Positions 33,566-41,863 are shown, counted from the first letter of the stretch. The stretch is 44,245 nt of DNA from an uncultured Prevotellaceae bacterium (GCA_947168395.1 CAMVLT010000008.1:1-44245); one strand, 5' to 3'. Numbers and translations are program-made. The notes: generated by a model from the letters alone, not told the origin.

Positions 33566-34783
33566 CTATTCGTGTCGGATGGCCTCGATGGGATCCATAT
33601 TGGCAGCCTTCTGGGCAGGGATGTAGCCAAAGAGGATGCCGATGAAGACGCAAACGAGGAACGATACGTAGACGGACCAGGCGGGAACGCTGCTGGGCAT
33701 CCCCATCATGGGTATGAGGAAGGTGCCAACACTGCCGCCCACAAGAATACCTATCAGTCCTCCCGTGACGGATATCAGCACCGACTCGATGAGGAACTGC
33801 AGAGAGATAACAGGACCCGTGGCACCTACGGCCATGCGGAGACCTATCTCCTTGGTGCGCTCCGTGACGGAGACGAGCATGATGTTCATGATACCAATAC
33901 CGGCAACAAGCAACGAGAAGGCAGCAGCCACTACGAGAATCAGCGTCACGGTGTCCATCGTCGACGACATGGTCTCCATCATCTCGGCCTGCGAGCGTAT
34001 GGTAAAGTCATCAGCCGCTTCTTCCTTCAGTTTATGGTTGTCGCGCAGTATCTGTGTCAGCTCCTCGATGGCGGCATCCGACAATTCCTCGGTGACGGCG
34101 GAGCAGACGATGCTCGAAAACCACGTCTGGGCGGCAATACGCTTCATCACCGTCGTATAGGGCGAAATGATGACGTTGTCCTGGTCCATACCCCACGAAT
34201 TGTAACCCTTCGACTTCAGCACACCAATGACACGCATAGGAATGGACTTAAAGCGGATGGTCTTGCCGATGGGGTCAGTACTGCCGAAGAGTTCCTTGAC
34301 TACTGTGGCTCCGACAACACACACCTTGGCGGCCTTCTTGATGTCCTCTTCTGTGAAGCACTCCCCTTCATCGATTGTCCACTGACGGATATCGAGATAA
34401 TCTATCGACTCACCGTACATCGACGAAGTAGTATTGTTATTACCATAGATGGCCTGCCCCGAGGCAGTAACCTCAGGCGACACCTTTGTCACGAAGCGCT
34501 TCTCACGCAAGATGCGCTCGTAGTCGGCTATCTTCAGCGTCTGCATGGCCGACGGGTCCTGACGGACACCGCCACGCATATCGGCACCAGGTCGGATGGT
34601 GAGCAGGTTGGTGCCCATCGTGGACAGCTCCTGACGGATGCTCTCCTTCGAGCCTTGTCCTATTGACATCATGATGATGACGGCAGCCACGCCGATAATG
34701 ATACCCAACATCGAGAGGAACGACCGCATCTTGTTGTTGGCTACAGCCTTCAGACTTACTTTAAATAGATTCAGTATGTTCAT
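33566..34783 (-). CDS. MacB-like ABC transporter permease (FtsX fold), operon 2
   Basis: A 405-residue inner-membrane protein: TM1 (about 20-43, FLSMLGIIIGVAAVIIMMSIGQG), periplasmic MacB_PCD domain (about 45-275) and three C-terminal helices in the FtsX domain with ERTKEIGLRMAVGATG (about 307-322). It is the classical MacB membrane part, here separate from its ATPase. The ATG directly follows palindromic element E1, so the G-rich edge of E1 is the sequence immediately in front of the start codon. Confidence 0.94.
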   Translation of the reverse strand: MNILNLFKVSLKAVANNKMRSFLSMLGIIIGVAAVIIMMSIGQGSKESIRQELSTMGTNLLTIRPGADMRGGVRQDPSAMQTLKIADYERILREKRFVTKVSPEVTASGQAIYGNNNTTSSMYGESIDYLDIRQWTIDEGECFTEEDIKKAAKVCVVGATVVKELFGSTDPIGKTIRFKSIPMRVIGVLKSKGYNSWGMDQDNVIISPYTTVMKRIAAQTWFSSIVCSAVTEELSDAAIEELTQILRDNHKLKEEAADDFTIRSQAEMMETMSSTMDTVTLILVVAAAFSLLVAGIGIMNIMLVSVTERTKEIGLRMAVGATGPVISLQFLIESVLISVTGGLIGILVGGSVGTFLIPMMGMPSSVPAWSVYVSFLVCVFIGILFGYIPAQKAANMDPIEAIRHE

Positions 34784-34826
34784 AGACCCACCCCCGACCC
34801 CTCCCTGAATGGAGGGGAGTAGTTAC
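34784..34826 (-). repeat. Palindromic element copy E1, touching the permease start codon
   Basis: On the plus strand it begins AGACCCACCCCC, has arms CCCTCC/GGAGGGG and ends AGTTAC. On the mRNA its GGGUGGGUCU edge abuts the AUG. Confidence 0.85.
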
Positions 34827-34870
34827 ATAAGGGGCTCCATTTTTAGTTGTACATTCATTATTATTATCAC

Positions 34871-34912
34871 TAATCTCTCCCCTCCCTCCAGGGAGGGGCT
34901 GGGGGAGAGTCT
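34871..34912 (+). repeat. Palindromic element copy E2, just after the operon 2 ATPase stop
   Basis: Core CCCCTCCCTCCAGGGAGGGG. Inverted partner of E1, one base past the ATPase TAG stop (34914-34916). The pair brackets the whole intercistronic gap. Confidence 0.85.
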
Positions 34913-34913
34913 C

Positions 34914-35756
34914 CTAATCATCCTGCGGTATCGGCAGGGCGGCGAGAGCCTCGGCTGCCGACTTGATGTTCGTATTGATGGTATCCTCGCGAATCTTGCC
35001 GTCGCGCAGGTTGATGTTGCGACTGGCATACTCGGCTATCTCAGGATTGTGGGTCACGAAGATAATGGTGTGGCCCTTCTTGTAGAGTTCCTGAAACAGC
35101 ACCAGCATCTCGAACGACGTGCGGGTATCGAGGTTACCCGTAGCCTCGTCGGCCAAGAGCACGGCAGGGTCGTTGACCAAGGCTCGGGCAATGGCCACGC
35201 GCTGCATCTGGCCACCCGACATCTCGTTCGACTTGTGGTACAGACGGTCACCCAGCCCCACTGCCTGCAGGGCCTTGATGGCCTTCTCCTTGCGCTGAGC
35301 TGCATTGTACTCAGAATTATACATCAGCGGCAGTTCCACGTTCTCAACGGCAGTGGTCTTCGCCAACAGGTTGTAGTTTTGGAACACGAAGCCAATCTTG
35401 CGGTTACGCAAGTGAGCGCGCTGCGACTTCGACATCGACCGAACAGAGATGCCGTCGAGGTAATACTCGCCGCTCGTCGGGGTGTCGAGGCACCCCAGTT
35501 GGTTCAACAGCGTTGACTTACCACTTCCTGACGTTCCCTGAATGGTGACGAACTCGCCCTCGTAAATCTTGAACGACACGCCCCTTAGGGCTTTCACCGT
35601 CTCCGAGCCCACCTGAAAGTACCGCTTCACGTTCTGTAGCTCGATAACGGGACGAGATCCAGCAGACCCACCCCCAGACCCCTCCCTGTGAGGGAGGGGA
35701 GTGGTTGCCTTGTTGTCGGCATTGGCCGTGTTTGTGTTCTTGTTTTCCTTATTCAT
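34914..35756 (-). CDS. MacB/LolD-type ABC transporter ATP-binding protein, operon 2
   Basis: A 280-residue ATPase. Walker [10 protein letters not shown] (74-82), signature MSGGQMQR (179-186), Walker [10 protein letters not shown] (199-207; Ala for the usual Pro), switch His in FVTHNP. The first 37 residues are extra compared with typical 225-240-residue homologs: an Asn/Thr/Lys-rich stretch, then residues 17-31 ([15 protein letters not shown]) encoded by palindromic element F1, before the true domain start at [11 protein letters not shown]. It works with the adaptor, TolC and permease of the same operon. Confidence 0.94.
   Translation of the reverse strand: MNKENKNTNTANADNKATTPLPHREGSGGGSAGSRPVIELQNVKRYFQVGSETVKALRGVSFKIYEGEFVTIQGTSGSGKSTLLNQLGCLDTPTSGEYYLDGISVRSMSKSQRAHLRNRKIGFVFQNYNLLAKTTAVENVELPLMYNSEYNAAQRKEKAIKALQAVGLGDRLYHKSNEMSGGQMQRVAIARALVNDPAVLLADEATGNLDTRTSFEMLVLFQELYKKGHTIIFVTHNPEIAEYASRNINLRDGKIREDTINTNIKSAAEALAALPIPQDD
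35664..35708 (-). repeat. Palindromic element copy F1, inside ATPase N-terminus
   Basis: 45 bases, 15 codons, translated [15 protein letters not shown] in the same frame as copies A and B. Core CCCTCCCTGTGAGGGAGGG. Confidence 0.85.
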
Positions 35757-35823
35757 TCAAGTAATGTTCTATTTGTTCCATAACCTTATATCGGGCGATG
35801 CCGTCTTATAACTCATCTTAGAA

Positions 35824-35866
35824 GTATCTACTCCCCTCCCTTTAGGGAGGGGCCGGGGGTGGGTCT
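35824..35866 (+). repeat. Palindromic element copy F2, overlapping the adaptor stop
   Basis: Core CCCCTCCCTTTAGGGAGGGG. Its edge overlaps the TAG stop of the adaptor gene (35865-35867). Inverted partner of F1, with the ATPase start codon (35754-35756) between them. Confidence 0.85.
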
Positions 35867-37052
35867 ATTGCTTCCTTTGCTGCTGGTTCCTATTACCTCT
35901 CGGCCTTGGCATGAAGGGGTTCTGGGCCTGCTGTCCTTGCGGCATCTCGTCACCGCCCGAGATGTTGAAGTCAATCAGCACCTCAGTGCCGGCGCTTATG
36001 CCGCTCGTAATTTCGGTCAGCACGCCGTTGGTAGTGCCTGTCTCCACCTTGTGGGCCTTGAACGTGTTACCCTCTTTGGTCCACAGCTTTGCGGGAGCCT
36101 CCACATTCTCAATCGTCTCACCCTCCTGCAAGAATGCCTCGTTAGGCATGAAGCGCAGCGCCTTGGCGGGAGCCACGAGCACGCCGTTCTTCTCCAAAGT
36201 GAAGATAGTGACGTTGGCCGTCAGACCGGGCTTCAGCTTCAGGTCGTTGTTGCGGGCACTGATGACCACCTCGTAGGTAACGACGTTGCTCTCCGTCGTA
36301 GCCTGCTGACGAACCTGTGTCACTTGTCCCTCAAAGTGGTCATCGGGGAAGGCATCAACGGTGAACGATACGCGCTGACCTTCTTTCACGCCACCGATGT
36401 CAGCCTCATCGATGTCAGCAATGACGCGCATATCAGTCAGGTCCTGGGCAATGGTAAACAGCTCAGGCGTGTTGAACGAGGCGGCCACCGTCTGACCTTC
36501 CTCCACAGCCTTCGACAGCACCACACCGTCAATGGGACTGGTGATGGTGGCATAGCCGAGGTTCGTCTGCGCACGCTGAACACTCTCGCGGGCACTGTTC
36601 ACTTGCTCCTTGGCCTGATTATACTGCAACTGGGCACTCTCATACTCGTCAGCCGAGACAAGGCCCTTTTCGTAGAGCGTCTTATAGCGCTGATAGTTGG
36701 CCTGCTGATAGTTCAGCGAACTCTGTGCCGACGACAGATTGGCTCGCTGGGCAGTCAGTTCACTGATGAGGTTGGTCTTGTCAAGCTCGGCGATAATCTG
36801 TCCCTTCTTGACCACTGAATTGTAGTCAACGTAGAGCCTCGACACGATACCCGACACCTGAGTACCTACCGTCACCGAGGTCACAGGCTCAATGGTGCCC
36901 GTAGCGGTGATGGTGGTCTGAATGTTGCCCTTATCCACCTTGGCGGTCTCAAACTCAACCTTCTCCTCCTTCTTGCCGCCCGACATCAGGAGATAAGCGA
37001 CGATTGCCACGGCGATGACGGCCACTGCAATCCAAAGTTTCTTGTTCTTCAT
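35865..37052 (-). CDS. MacA-like periplasmic adaptor protein, operon 2
   Basis: A 395-residue membrane fusion protein. An N-terminal anchor (about 4-24, KLWIAVAVIAVAIVAYLLMSG), a barrel-sandwich half (ITATGTIEPVTSVTVGTQVSGIV, about 48-70), a helical hairpin (about 95-165, with coiled-coil Gln/Asn), the second half (ATITSPIDGVVLSKAVEEGQTV) and the beta-barrel/membrane-proximal domains follow the MacA order. The C-terminal tail (RGNRNQQQRKQ) is basic and disordered. The stop lies in element F2. Starts 24 bases after tolC. Confidence 0.94.
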   Translation of the reverse strand: MKNKKLWIAVAVIAVAIVAYLLMSGGKKEEKVEFETAKVDKGNIQTTITATGTIEPVTSVTVGTQVSGIVSRLYVDYNSVVKKGQIIAELDKTNLISELTAQRANLSSAQSSLNYQQANYQRYKTLYEKGLVSADEYESAQLQYNQAKEQVNSARESVQRAQTNLGYATITSPIDGVVLSKAVEEGQTVAASFNTPELFTIAQDLTDMRVIADIDEADIGGVKEGQRVSFTVDAFPDDHFEGQVTQVRQQATTESNVVTYEVVISARNNDLKLKPGLTANVTIFTLEKNGVLVAPAKALRFMPNEAFLQEGETIENVEAPAKLWTKEGNTFKAHKVETGTTNGVLTEITSGISAGTEVLIDFNISGGDEMPQGQQAQNPFMPRPRGNRNQQQRKQ

Positions 37053-37076
37053 ATCTTTTGTTTTTTATTGGCTAAC

Positions 37077-38423
37077 TCATAGTTTTCTCCCTTGATAGAA
37101 CTTCAGCATCTGCATGTTCAGGATGGTCATATACTTCGACTGCAGACAGTTCTGCTCAGCCTGCAACAGGCGGTCCTTGCCCGACATCAGTTCCACGATG
37201 TTCGTCAGACCTACATTGAACTTCTCCTGCAACAGGCCGTAGCTCTGACGTTCGCTCTCGACGGTGGCCAGCGCAGCACGGAATTTCTGCTGATTGTTGG
37301 TGGCGTCGAGCCAAAAGTTCTCGATGGTCTGGTAGAGCTGCTTCTGCTTGTCCTGCAGGGCCAGCAGGTTCGTCTCACGCTGCAGGCGGGCCTTGTTGAC
37401 GTTGGTTTTCGTCTGCCGCTGGTCGAAGATGGGCATGGTGACACTGATGCCTGCTCCCGAGTTGAAGTTGAACTTCATCTGGTTGCCCCATCCGTTGTTC
37501 GATAGCGAATTGGTGTTGCTGCCCGCACTGGCCGTCAGGTTTACCGTCGGCATGTGTCCGGCCTTGGCTATGTCGATGCTCACGTCGCTGCTCTTCACGG
37601 CCATCTCGGCACTCTGTATCTCAGGGCGGCTGGCTAACGCAAGCTCATAAACGCTCATCACCGCCGGCACCTGGTCCAAAGCCAGCTGGTCGGTAGTGGC
37701 CGAGGCGTCGGGTACGGCAATGTCGAACTCCTCGTCGCCCATTATCTCAAGCAATTGCTTGAGTTGTAGCTTGTAGTTCTTCACCTGCGTCTCGGCGCTC
37801 ACAATATTGTATTCGTCAGTAGCACGCTGCGACGACAACTGAGCCAAGTCGGCCTTCGACATTTTGCCTACTTTTACCATCTCCTGCCCGCGCTCCTCGT
37901 TCTTCTTGCTCGTCTTCAGGCTCTCCTCGTTCACCTTCACGGCTTCCTCCAAATAGAGTATCTGCACATAGAGCTGGGCTATTTTTTCCTGAATGGAGTT
38001 GGCCGTCTCCTGAATTCCAAGCTCTGCCTGTCCCTCCGACAGTTTGTTGAGCTTCACCTGATTGCGGTTACGGTTGCCGTTCCACACCGTCCACGAGGCA
38101 TTCAACCCGTAGGAGCCGTTGTAGGATGTCTTGTCGATGCCGGTGTTCACCGTTCCATTGGTAACGGTCGCCATGCCCGACTCCTGCCAAGGACGGTAGG
38201 AGAGGTTATGGTTTGTCGACGCATTGAGCGAGGGCAACAGGGCAGCCTTCGACTGACTGACATCCTCCTTGCTCGACTGCAACTGCAACTTGGCTCGCTG
38301 CAACGTGATATTGTGCTGCATGGCGTAGTCGATACACTCCTGTAGCGTCCAATGTTTTGTCTGGGCGGTCAACGACGCCGACAGCATCAGGGCCACAGAC
38401 AACAAAAAACTATTCTTCTTCAT
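37077..38423 (-). CDS. TolC family outer-membrane efflux protein, operon 2
   Basis: A 448-residue channel protein. Signal peptide MKKNSFLLSVALMLSASLTAQ, the TolC opening HWTLQECIDYAMQHNITLQRA, and duplicated helical regions (about 25-215 and 245-440) with beta segments such as GLNASWTVWNG and GISVTMPIFDQ. It is first in this operon (TolC, adaptor, ATPase, permease), the reverse of its position in operon 1. A -7 box lies at 38447-38454. Confidence 0.94.
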   Translation of the reverse strand: MKKNSFLLSVALMLSASLTAQTKHWTLQECIDYAMQHNITLQRAKLQLQSSKEDVSQSKAALLPSLNASTNHNLSYRPWQESGMATVTNGTVNTGIDKTSYNGSYGLNASWTVWNGNRNRNQVKLNKLSEGQAELGIQETANSIQEKIAQLYVQILYLEEAVKVNEESLKTSKKNEERGQEMVKVGKMSKADLAQLSSQRATDEYNIVSAETQVKNYKLQLKQLLEIMGDEEFDIAVPDASATTDQLALDQVPAVMSVYELALASRPEIQSAEMAVKSSDVSIDIAKAGHMPTVNLTASAGSNTNSLSNNGWGNQMKFNFNSGAGISVTMPIFDQRQTKTNVNKARLQRETNLLALQDKQKQLYQTIENFWLDATNNQQKFRAALATVESERQSYGLLQEKFNVGLTNIVELMSGKDRLLQAEQNCLQSKYMTILNMQMLKFYQGRKL

Positions 38424-38446
38424 TCTCTATTCTCGTTTTTGCCATG

Positions 38447-38454
38447 CAAAAGTA
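38447..38454 (-). promoter_or_regulatory. -7 box of efflux operon 2
   Basis: The minus strand reads TACTTTTG, with TTTC (one mismatch to TTTG) 20 bases upstream. Confidence 0.6.
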
Positions 38455-38530
38455 ATAAGAATCTGTGATTTACCGAAATCTGCTAACAAAAATAAACATT
38501 TATTTCATGTCATTCGGCCATGAAACTAAA

Positions 38531-38562
38531 AGAGAGCACATCATTTTTGATGTGCCCTCTCT
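38531..38562 (-). terminator. Terminator of the aquaporin gene
   Basis: AGAGAGCACATCA and TGATGTGCCCTCTCT pair with a two-base bulge and a short T-rich loop; CTTTTAG follows on the minus strand. Confidence 0.75.
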
Positions 38563-38589
38563 GAAATTGCTGTGGGGTTTGTATTCCGC

Positions 38590-39267
38590 TTACTTCTCGG
38601 CAGGCTCAATCATCTTCCAAATACCGGCGGCGAGAGCACCACCCACGAACGGGCCAACAATGAAAATCCAAAGGTTGGCAAGGGCTGTACCACCTTGGAA
38701 AATGGCGGGAGCGATAGAGCGGGCGGGGTTCACCGAAGTGCCTGTATAACGGATGCAGACGAGGTGGACAAGAATCAGCGACAGACCGATGGCAAGTCCG
38801 GCGAAGTTGTTGGTGGCACCGTTGGTCTTGGCCGTAGCACCAAGCACGACGAGCACGAACACACAGGTGAAGATAATCTCAGCCAACAGGCCGCCCATCA
38901 CCGATACATTGGCCTGCAAGTCGTTGGCACCCGTACCTTCGAGACCGGGGACATTGGCCGTCAGCAGGGCCAACAGGGCCGAGCCGATGAAGGCACCAAT
39001 CACCTGAAACACCATGTACATGCAACCTTCCTTGGCATCCATGCGTCCGCTGAGGATGCAACCGAGCGTGATGGCCGGATTGATGTGGCAACCCGAAATG
39101 CCGCCTATCGTGTAGGCCATTGCCACCACGGCCAAGCCGAAGGCAAAAGCCGTACCCACCACTGCGGGAATGTTGTTTACAGGGTCACAACCAAGGCTCA
39201 CGGCAACGCCGCAGCCCATCAACACGAGCACCATCGTGCCCACCATTTCTGCTAAATACTTTTTCAT
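38590..39267 (-). CDS. Aquaporin (MIP family channel)
   Basis: A 225-residue inner-membrane water or small-solute channel with six hydrophobic helices. Both half-helix motifs are present: HINPAITLG (about 61-69) and SVNPARSIAPA (about 177-187), the second carrying the selectivity-filter Arg. The size and compact loops favour an AqpZ-like water channel over a glycerol facilitator; no glycerol kinase gene is nearby. It is 43 bases after the GH43 gene on the same strand, with a 15-base palindrome (39287-39301) between. Confidence 0.93.
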   Translation of the reverse strand: MKKYLAEMVGTMVLVLMGCGVAVSLGCDPVNNIPAVVGTAFAFGLAVVAMAYTIGGISGCHINPAITLGCILSGRMDAKEGCMYMVFQVIGAFIGSALLALLTANVPGLEGTGANDLQANVSVMGGLLAEIIFTCVFVLVVLGATAKTNGATNNFAGLAIGLSLILVHLVCIRYTGTSVNPARSIAPAIFQGGTALANLWIFIVGPFVGGALAAGIWKMIEPAEK

Positions 39268-39286
39268 AACGCTTAAATGTTTAATG

Positions 39287-39301
39287 GTTAATACTATTAA
39301 C
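39287..39301. promoter_or_regulatory. Palindrome GTTAATACTATTAAC
   Basis: 7-bp perfect arms around one base, 20 bases upstream of the aquaporin start. It could be an operator; no other evidence. Confidence 0.4.
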
Positions 39302-39310
39302 GTTCAATAC

Positions 39311-40885
39311 TCATTGTTCAACGTAGTCAAAGTAGTCGAAGTCGGCATACGTCTTCCCGTTACCCGTATAGCTTCGGTTCAGGGTGGCATACATGCCTAT
39401 CGTCATACCCGTGAAGCCACCCACCACCTCCGTGCTCAGCAGGGCGCAGTCCACCTTGTCGAGCGTCACGAACGCATTGCCGTCGAGCGAGTAGTCAAAG
39501 TAGTACATCTTGCCGTCGCTGCGTACACGGAGCGAGCACACGGTGTTGGGAATAGACACCGACTTCTTGACGAAGCTCACACTCTTCATCGTCATCTTCA
39601 GCGCCACCGTCATACCCTGCCTCGTCTGACACAGGCAGAGGTCGGCATGGCCGTCGTTTATCTGATAGACCGTCAGTCCCGCCTCGTCGCCCCGCAACGA
39701 CTCTTCGAAATCAACCCTCGTCTCAGCCGTAAACACGGGACTCTCCTGACGGCGGCCTACGAAGGTGGGACGCTGATTGTCCGTCAGGCTGCTCAGGCTT
39801 GCCGTCAGTCGCAACTTGCCCCTGAACTGCTCGTAGTGCGCCGAGTCGGGATTCTGTATGTACACCCACTCAGGCCCCAACGGCTTGTCGAACGTAGTGC
39901 GGATGTGCCGCCCGCTCTTCGGCTGTGACTCACAGAACCGGGGTGTCGTCTCAGCCGACATCAGCGTGTCCACAGGCTGCCCCCCGTTGACGACGGGCCA
40001 CTCACCCTCTTTCCACTCCACAGGAGCCAAGTAGGTCTCGCGCCCTAAGTGATGATAGCTGCCGCCGAAGTTGCGGTAGCCCAAGAACACTATCCACCAC
40101 GAGCCGTCCTCAGCCTGCACCAAGTCGCCGTGACCCGTGCCCTGTATCGGGTTCGTCTGTCCCGCCATCGAGCAGTGCGTCAGCAGCGGATTGGCAGGGT
40201 TGGCCTCGTAGGGGCCGTCTATCTTCCTGCTGCGGGCTATGGTCAGGCTGTGAGCCATCTCCGTGCCACCCTCCGATATCAGCAGGTAGTAGTAGCCGTC
40301 CTTCTTGTAGATGTGCGGCCCCTCGGGGTAGCGTCCGCCCGTACCCTGCCACAGTGCCTTCGAGGGCGAGAGCTGCCGCCCCGTGGCGGGGTCAATCTGA
40401 CACAGCATGATGGTATTGTCGGGATTGCTCACCATGTAGCACCGCCCGTTCTCGAAATACAGCGAGGGGTCTATGCCGCCCTGCTTCAGCCACTTAGGCT
40501 CGCTCCAAGGCCCACGCGGACTCTTCGCCGTCACCATGAAGTTGCCCCCGTTACCCACGTTCGTCGTTATCATATAATAGGTGCCGTTGTGGTGACGTAT
40601 GGTCGGCGCGTAGATGCCAAGCCACGAGTTGGCACCCTTCAGCGGCAACTGCGACTCGCGGTCGAGCACATTGCCCGTCAGTTCCCAATTCACCAAGTCC
40701 TTGGAATGGTAAACAGGCACGCCGGGGAAATATTGGAACGAGGAATTCACCACGTAGAAGTCGTCGCCCACCCTACAAATGCTCGGATCGGGATGGAAGC
40801 CGGGAATAATGGGATTCCTGTACTGCCCAACGGCACTCAGGCTCATTCCTAACAGAATACTGATAATCCCCAACAGTTTCATCAT
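39311..40885 (-). CDS. Glycoside hydrolase family 43 (beta-xylosidase / arabinofuranosidase type)
   Basis: A 524-residue exported enzyme. Signal peptide (MMKLLGIISILLGMSLSAVG), then a five-bladed propeller (about 22-310): general base Asp33 in GFHPDPSICRVG, the pKa-modulating Asp139 in GGIDPSLYF, and the proton donor Glu188 in RYPEGPHIYKKDGYYY. The C-terminal beta-sandwich (about 330-520, RGKLRLTASLSSL, VGRRQESPVF) is the xylosidase C-terminal lectin-like domain, which closes the active site of GH43 exo-enzymes. All three acids are present. It likely trims xylo- or arabino-oligosaccharides in the periplasm. Full promoter at 40915-40946. Confidence 0.93.
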   Translation of the reverse strand: MMKLLGIISILLGMSLSAVGQYRNPIIPGFHPDPSICRVGDDFYVVNSSFQYFPGVPVYHSKDLVNWELTGNVLDRESQLPLKGANSWLGIYAPTIRHHNGTYYMITTNVGNGGNFMVTAKSPRGPWSEPKWLKQGGIDPSLYFENGRCYMVSNPDNTIMLCQIDPATGRQLSPSKALWQGTGGRYPEGPHIYKKDGYYYLLISEGGTEMAHSLTIARSRKIDGPYEANPANPLLTHCSMAGQTNPIQGTGHGDLVQAEDGSWWIVFLGYRNFGGSYHHLGRETYLAPVEWKEGEWPVVNGGQPVDTLMSAETTPRFCESQPKSGRHIRTTFDKPLGPEWVYIQNPDSAHYEQFRGKLRLTASLSSLTDNQRPTFVGRRQESPVFTAETRVDFEESLRGDEAGLTVYQINDGHADLCLCQTRQGMTVALKMTMKSVSFVKKSVSIPNTVCSLRVRSDGKMYYFDYSLDGNAFVTLDKVDCALLSTEVVGGFTGMTIGMYATLNRSYTGNGKTYADFDYFDYVEQ

Positions 40886-40914
40886 ACTATCGCGTGAAAG
40901 TTAGAATTCGGTTG

Positions 40915-40946
40915 CAAATTTAATAAAAAAATCTTTACGCTCCAAA
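40915..40946 (-). promoter_or_regulatory. Full promoter of the GH43 gene
   Basis: Minus strand: TTTG (40943-40946 complement), 20-base spacer, TAAATTTG (40915-40922 complement). Starts just after the terminator of the small RNA. Confidence 0.85.
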
Positions 40947-40957
40947 CTTTAGGGCAT

Positions 40958-41020
40958 AAAAAAAGGGGCTTCGCTAAGCCCCAACCTTTTGTTAACCTTA
41001 AATCTAATACTATGAAAAAC
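40958..41020 (-). ncRNA. Predicted small RNA with own promoter and terminator
   Basis: A full promoter (41027-41058) drives a minus-strand transcript starting near 41020. After about 38 bases it reaches a 7-bp hairpin (AAGCCCC/GGGGCTT, loop 4, 40965-40982) followed by seven U residues (40958-40964), a textbook intrinsic terminator. The RNA would be about 63 nt with an unpaired AU-rich 5' part (AGTATTAGATTTAAGG). It contains no AUG-initiated frame. It could also be a 3'-UTR-derived RNA of the GIN gene, which ends 100 bases upstream. Rfam family not known to me. Confidence 0.65.
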
Positions 41021-41026
41021 ACAGTG

Positions 41027-41058
41027 CAAAGGTAATACCTTTCTTATTATTATGCAAA
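41027..41058 (-). promoter_or_regulatory. Full promoter of the small RNA
   Basis: Minus strand: TTTG (41055-41058 complement), 20-base spacer, TACCTTTG (41027-41034 complement). It has no protein gene behind it before the terminator. Confidence 0.8.
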
Positions 41059-41119
41059 TATTGCCGTCTCTTTTGGTGTAAAACATACATTTTATTGATA
41101 TAAGTCAATTCCGCGACAC

Positions 41120-41863
41120 TCAAATCTCTGATATTCCCCCCACGCCGTCGCGCTTCAGCTGCTTCTCCTGCGGGTTGCCGCCATACTTCAGCGAACCCAC
41201 GCCGCTCACCCTGCCGTCGATACGCTCGGAGGCATAGCACCTGATGCCGCCCACGCCGCTCACGTCGGCTTTCACCGACTTGGCCTTCAGCCCATCACCC
41301 TTGATGCTGCCCACACCGCTGCAGTCCAACTCAGCACGGTCGGCCACACCCTTCAGCTCGATGCTGCCCACACCGCTGCAATCGGCCTCCAAATGTCCGA
41401 TGGCGAGTCCCGACAGGTACAGAGTCCCCACGCCCGAATTCTCGACCGACAACTCGTCGGCCACCAACTTGTCAGCCTCAACACTCGCCACCCCTCTGTT
41501 GTCCAACCTCCGCAGCGTGGGCGAATAAACCGTCACGTCCACATTCTTCGCGTCGATATTCACGTTTTCCCTCGCGAACTCTACCGACAACTCACGGTTG
41601 CTCACCTCAAACTTAAACAGCTCCACGTAGTTGTCGGGGCACGACAGCACCACCCTGAAGTCGCCATCCTTGCTTTGGATGTACTTCACGTTGGCCACCA
41701 CGTCGACCTCCAACTCGTCGAACTCCTTCTGCTTGTACTCCTTCTTCACCAAGGTGCTGCTCGGCTTAATCTTCAGCCCGCTGCCGATGTTTACCACCTT
41801 CTCAACGTTGCACGAGGCAAGCACCACCATGCAAACCAATGCTAAAATCACGCTCTTTTTCAT
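41120..41863 (-). CDS. Head-GIN / DUF2807 domain lipoprotein
   Basis: A 247-residue lipoprotein: lipobox ending at Cys18 (VVLASC), then a right-handed beta-solenoid-like domain (about 45-240). It shows the family pattern of repeated S-G-V-G-S/G units: NSGVGTLYLSG, DCSGVGSIELKG, DCSGVGSIKGDG, VSGVGGIRCY, VSGVGSLKYGG. Such putative autotransporter-adhesin-like domains are widespread in Bacteroidetes, probably on the cell surface, with no settled function. Monocistronic. No good promoter box was found upstream. Confidence 0.88.
   Translation of the reverse strand: MKKSVILALVCMVVLASCNVEKVVNIGSGLKIKPSSTLVKKEYKQKEFDELEVDVVANVKYIQSKDGDFRVVLSCPDNYVELFKFEVSNRELSVEFARENVNIDAKNVDVTVYSPTLRRLDNRGVASVEADKLVADELSVENSGVGTLYLSGLAIGHLEADCSGVGSIELKGVADRAELDCSGVGSIKGDGLKAKSVKADVSGVGGIRCYASERIDGRVSGVGSLKYGGNPQEKQLKRDGVGGISEI

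Noticed and set aside
33536..34666. 376-residue plus-strand frame opposite the operon 2 permease
   Set aside because: Antisense shadow of a clear MacB-like permease.
41003..41034. Seven-codon plus-strand peptide frame (MKNTVQR)
   Set aside because: No promoter on that strand and it overlaps the small RNA promoter; too short to support.
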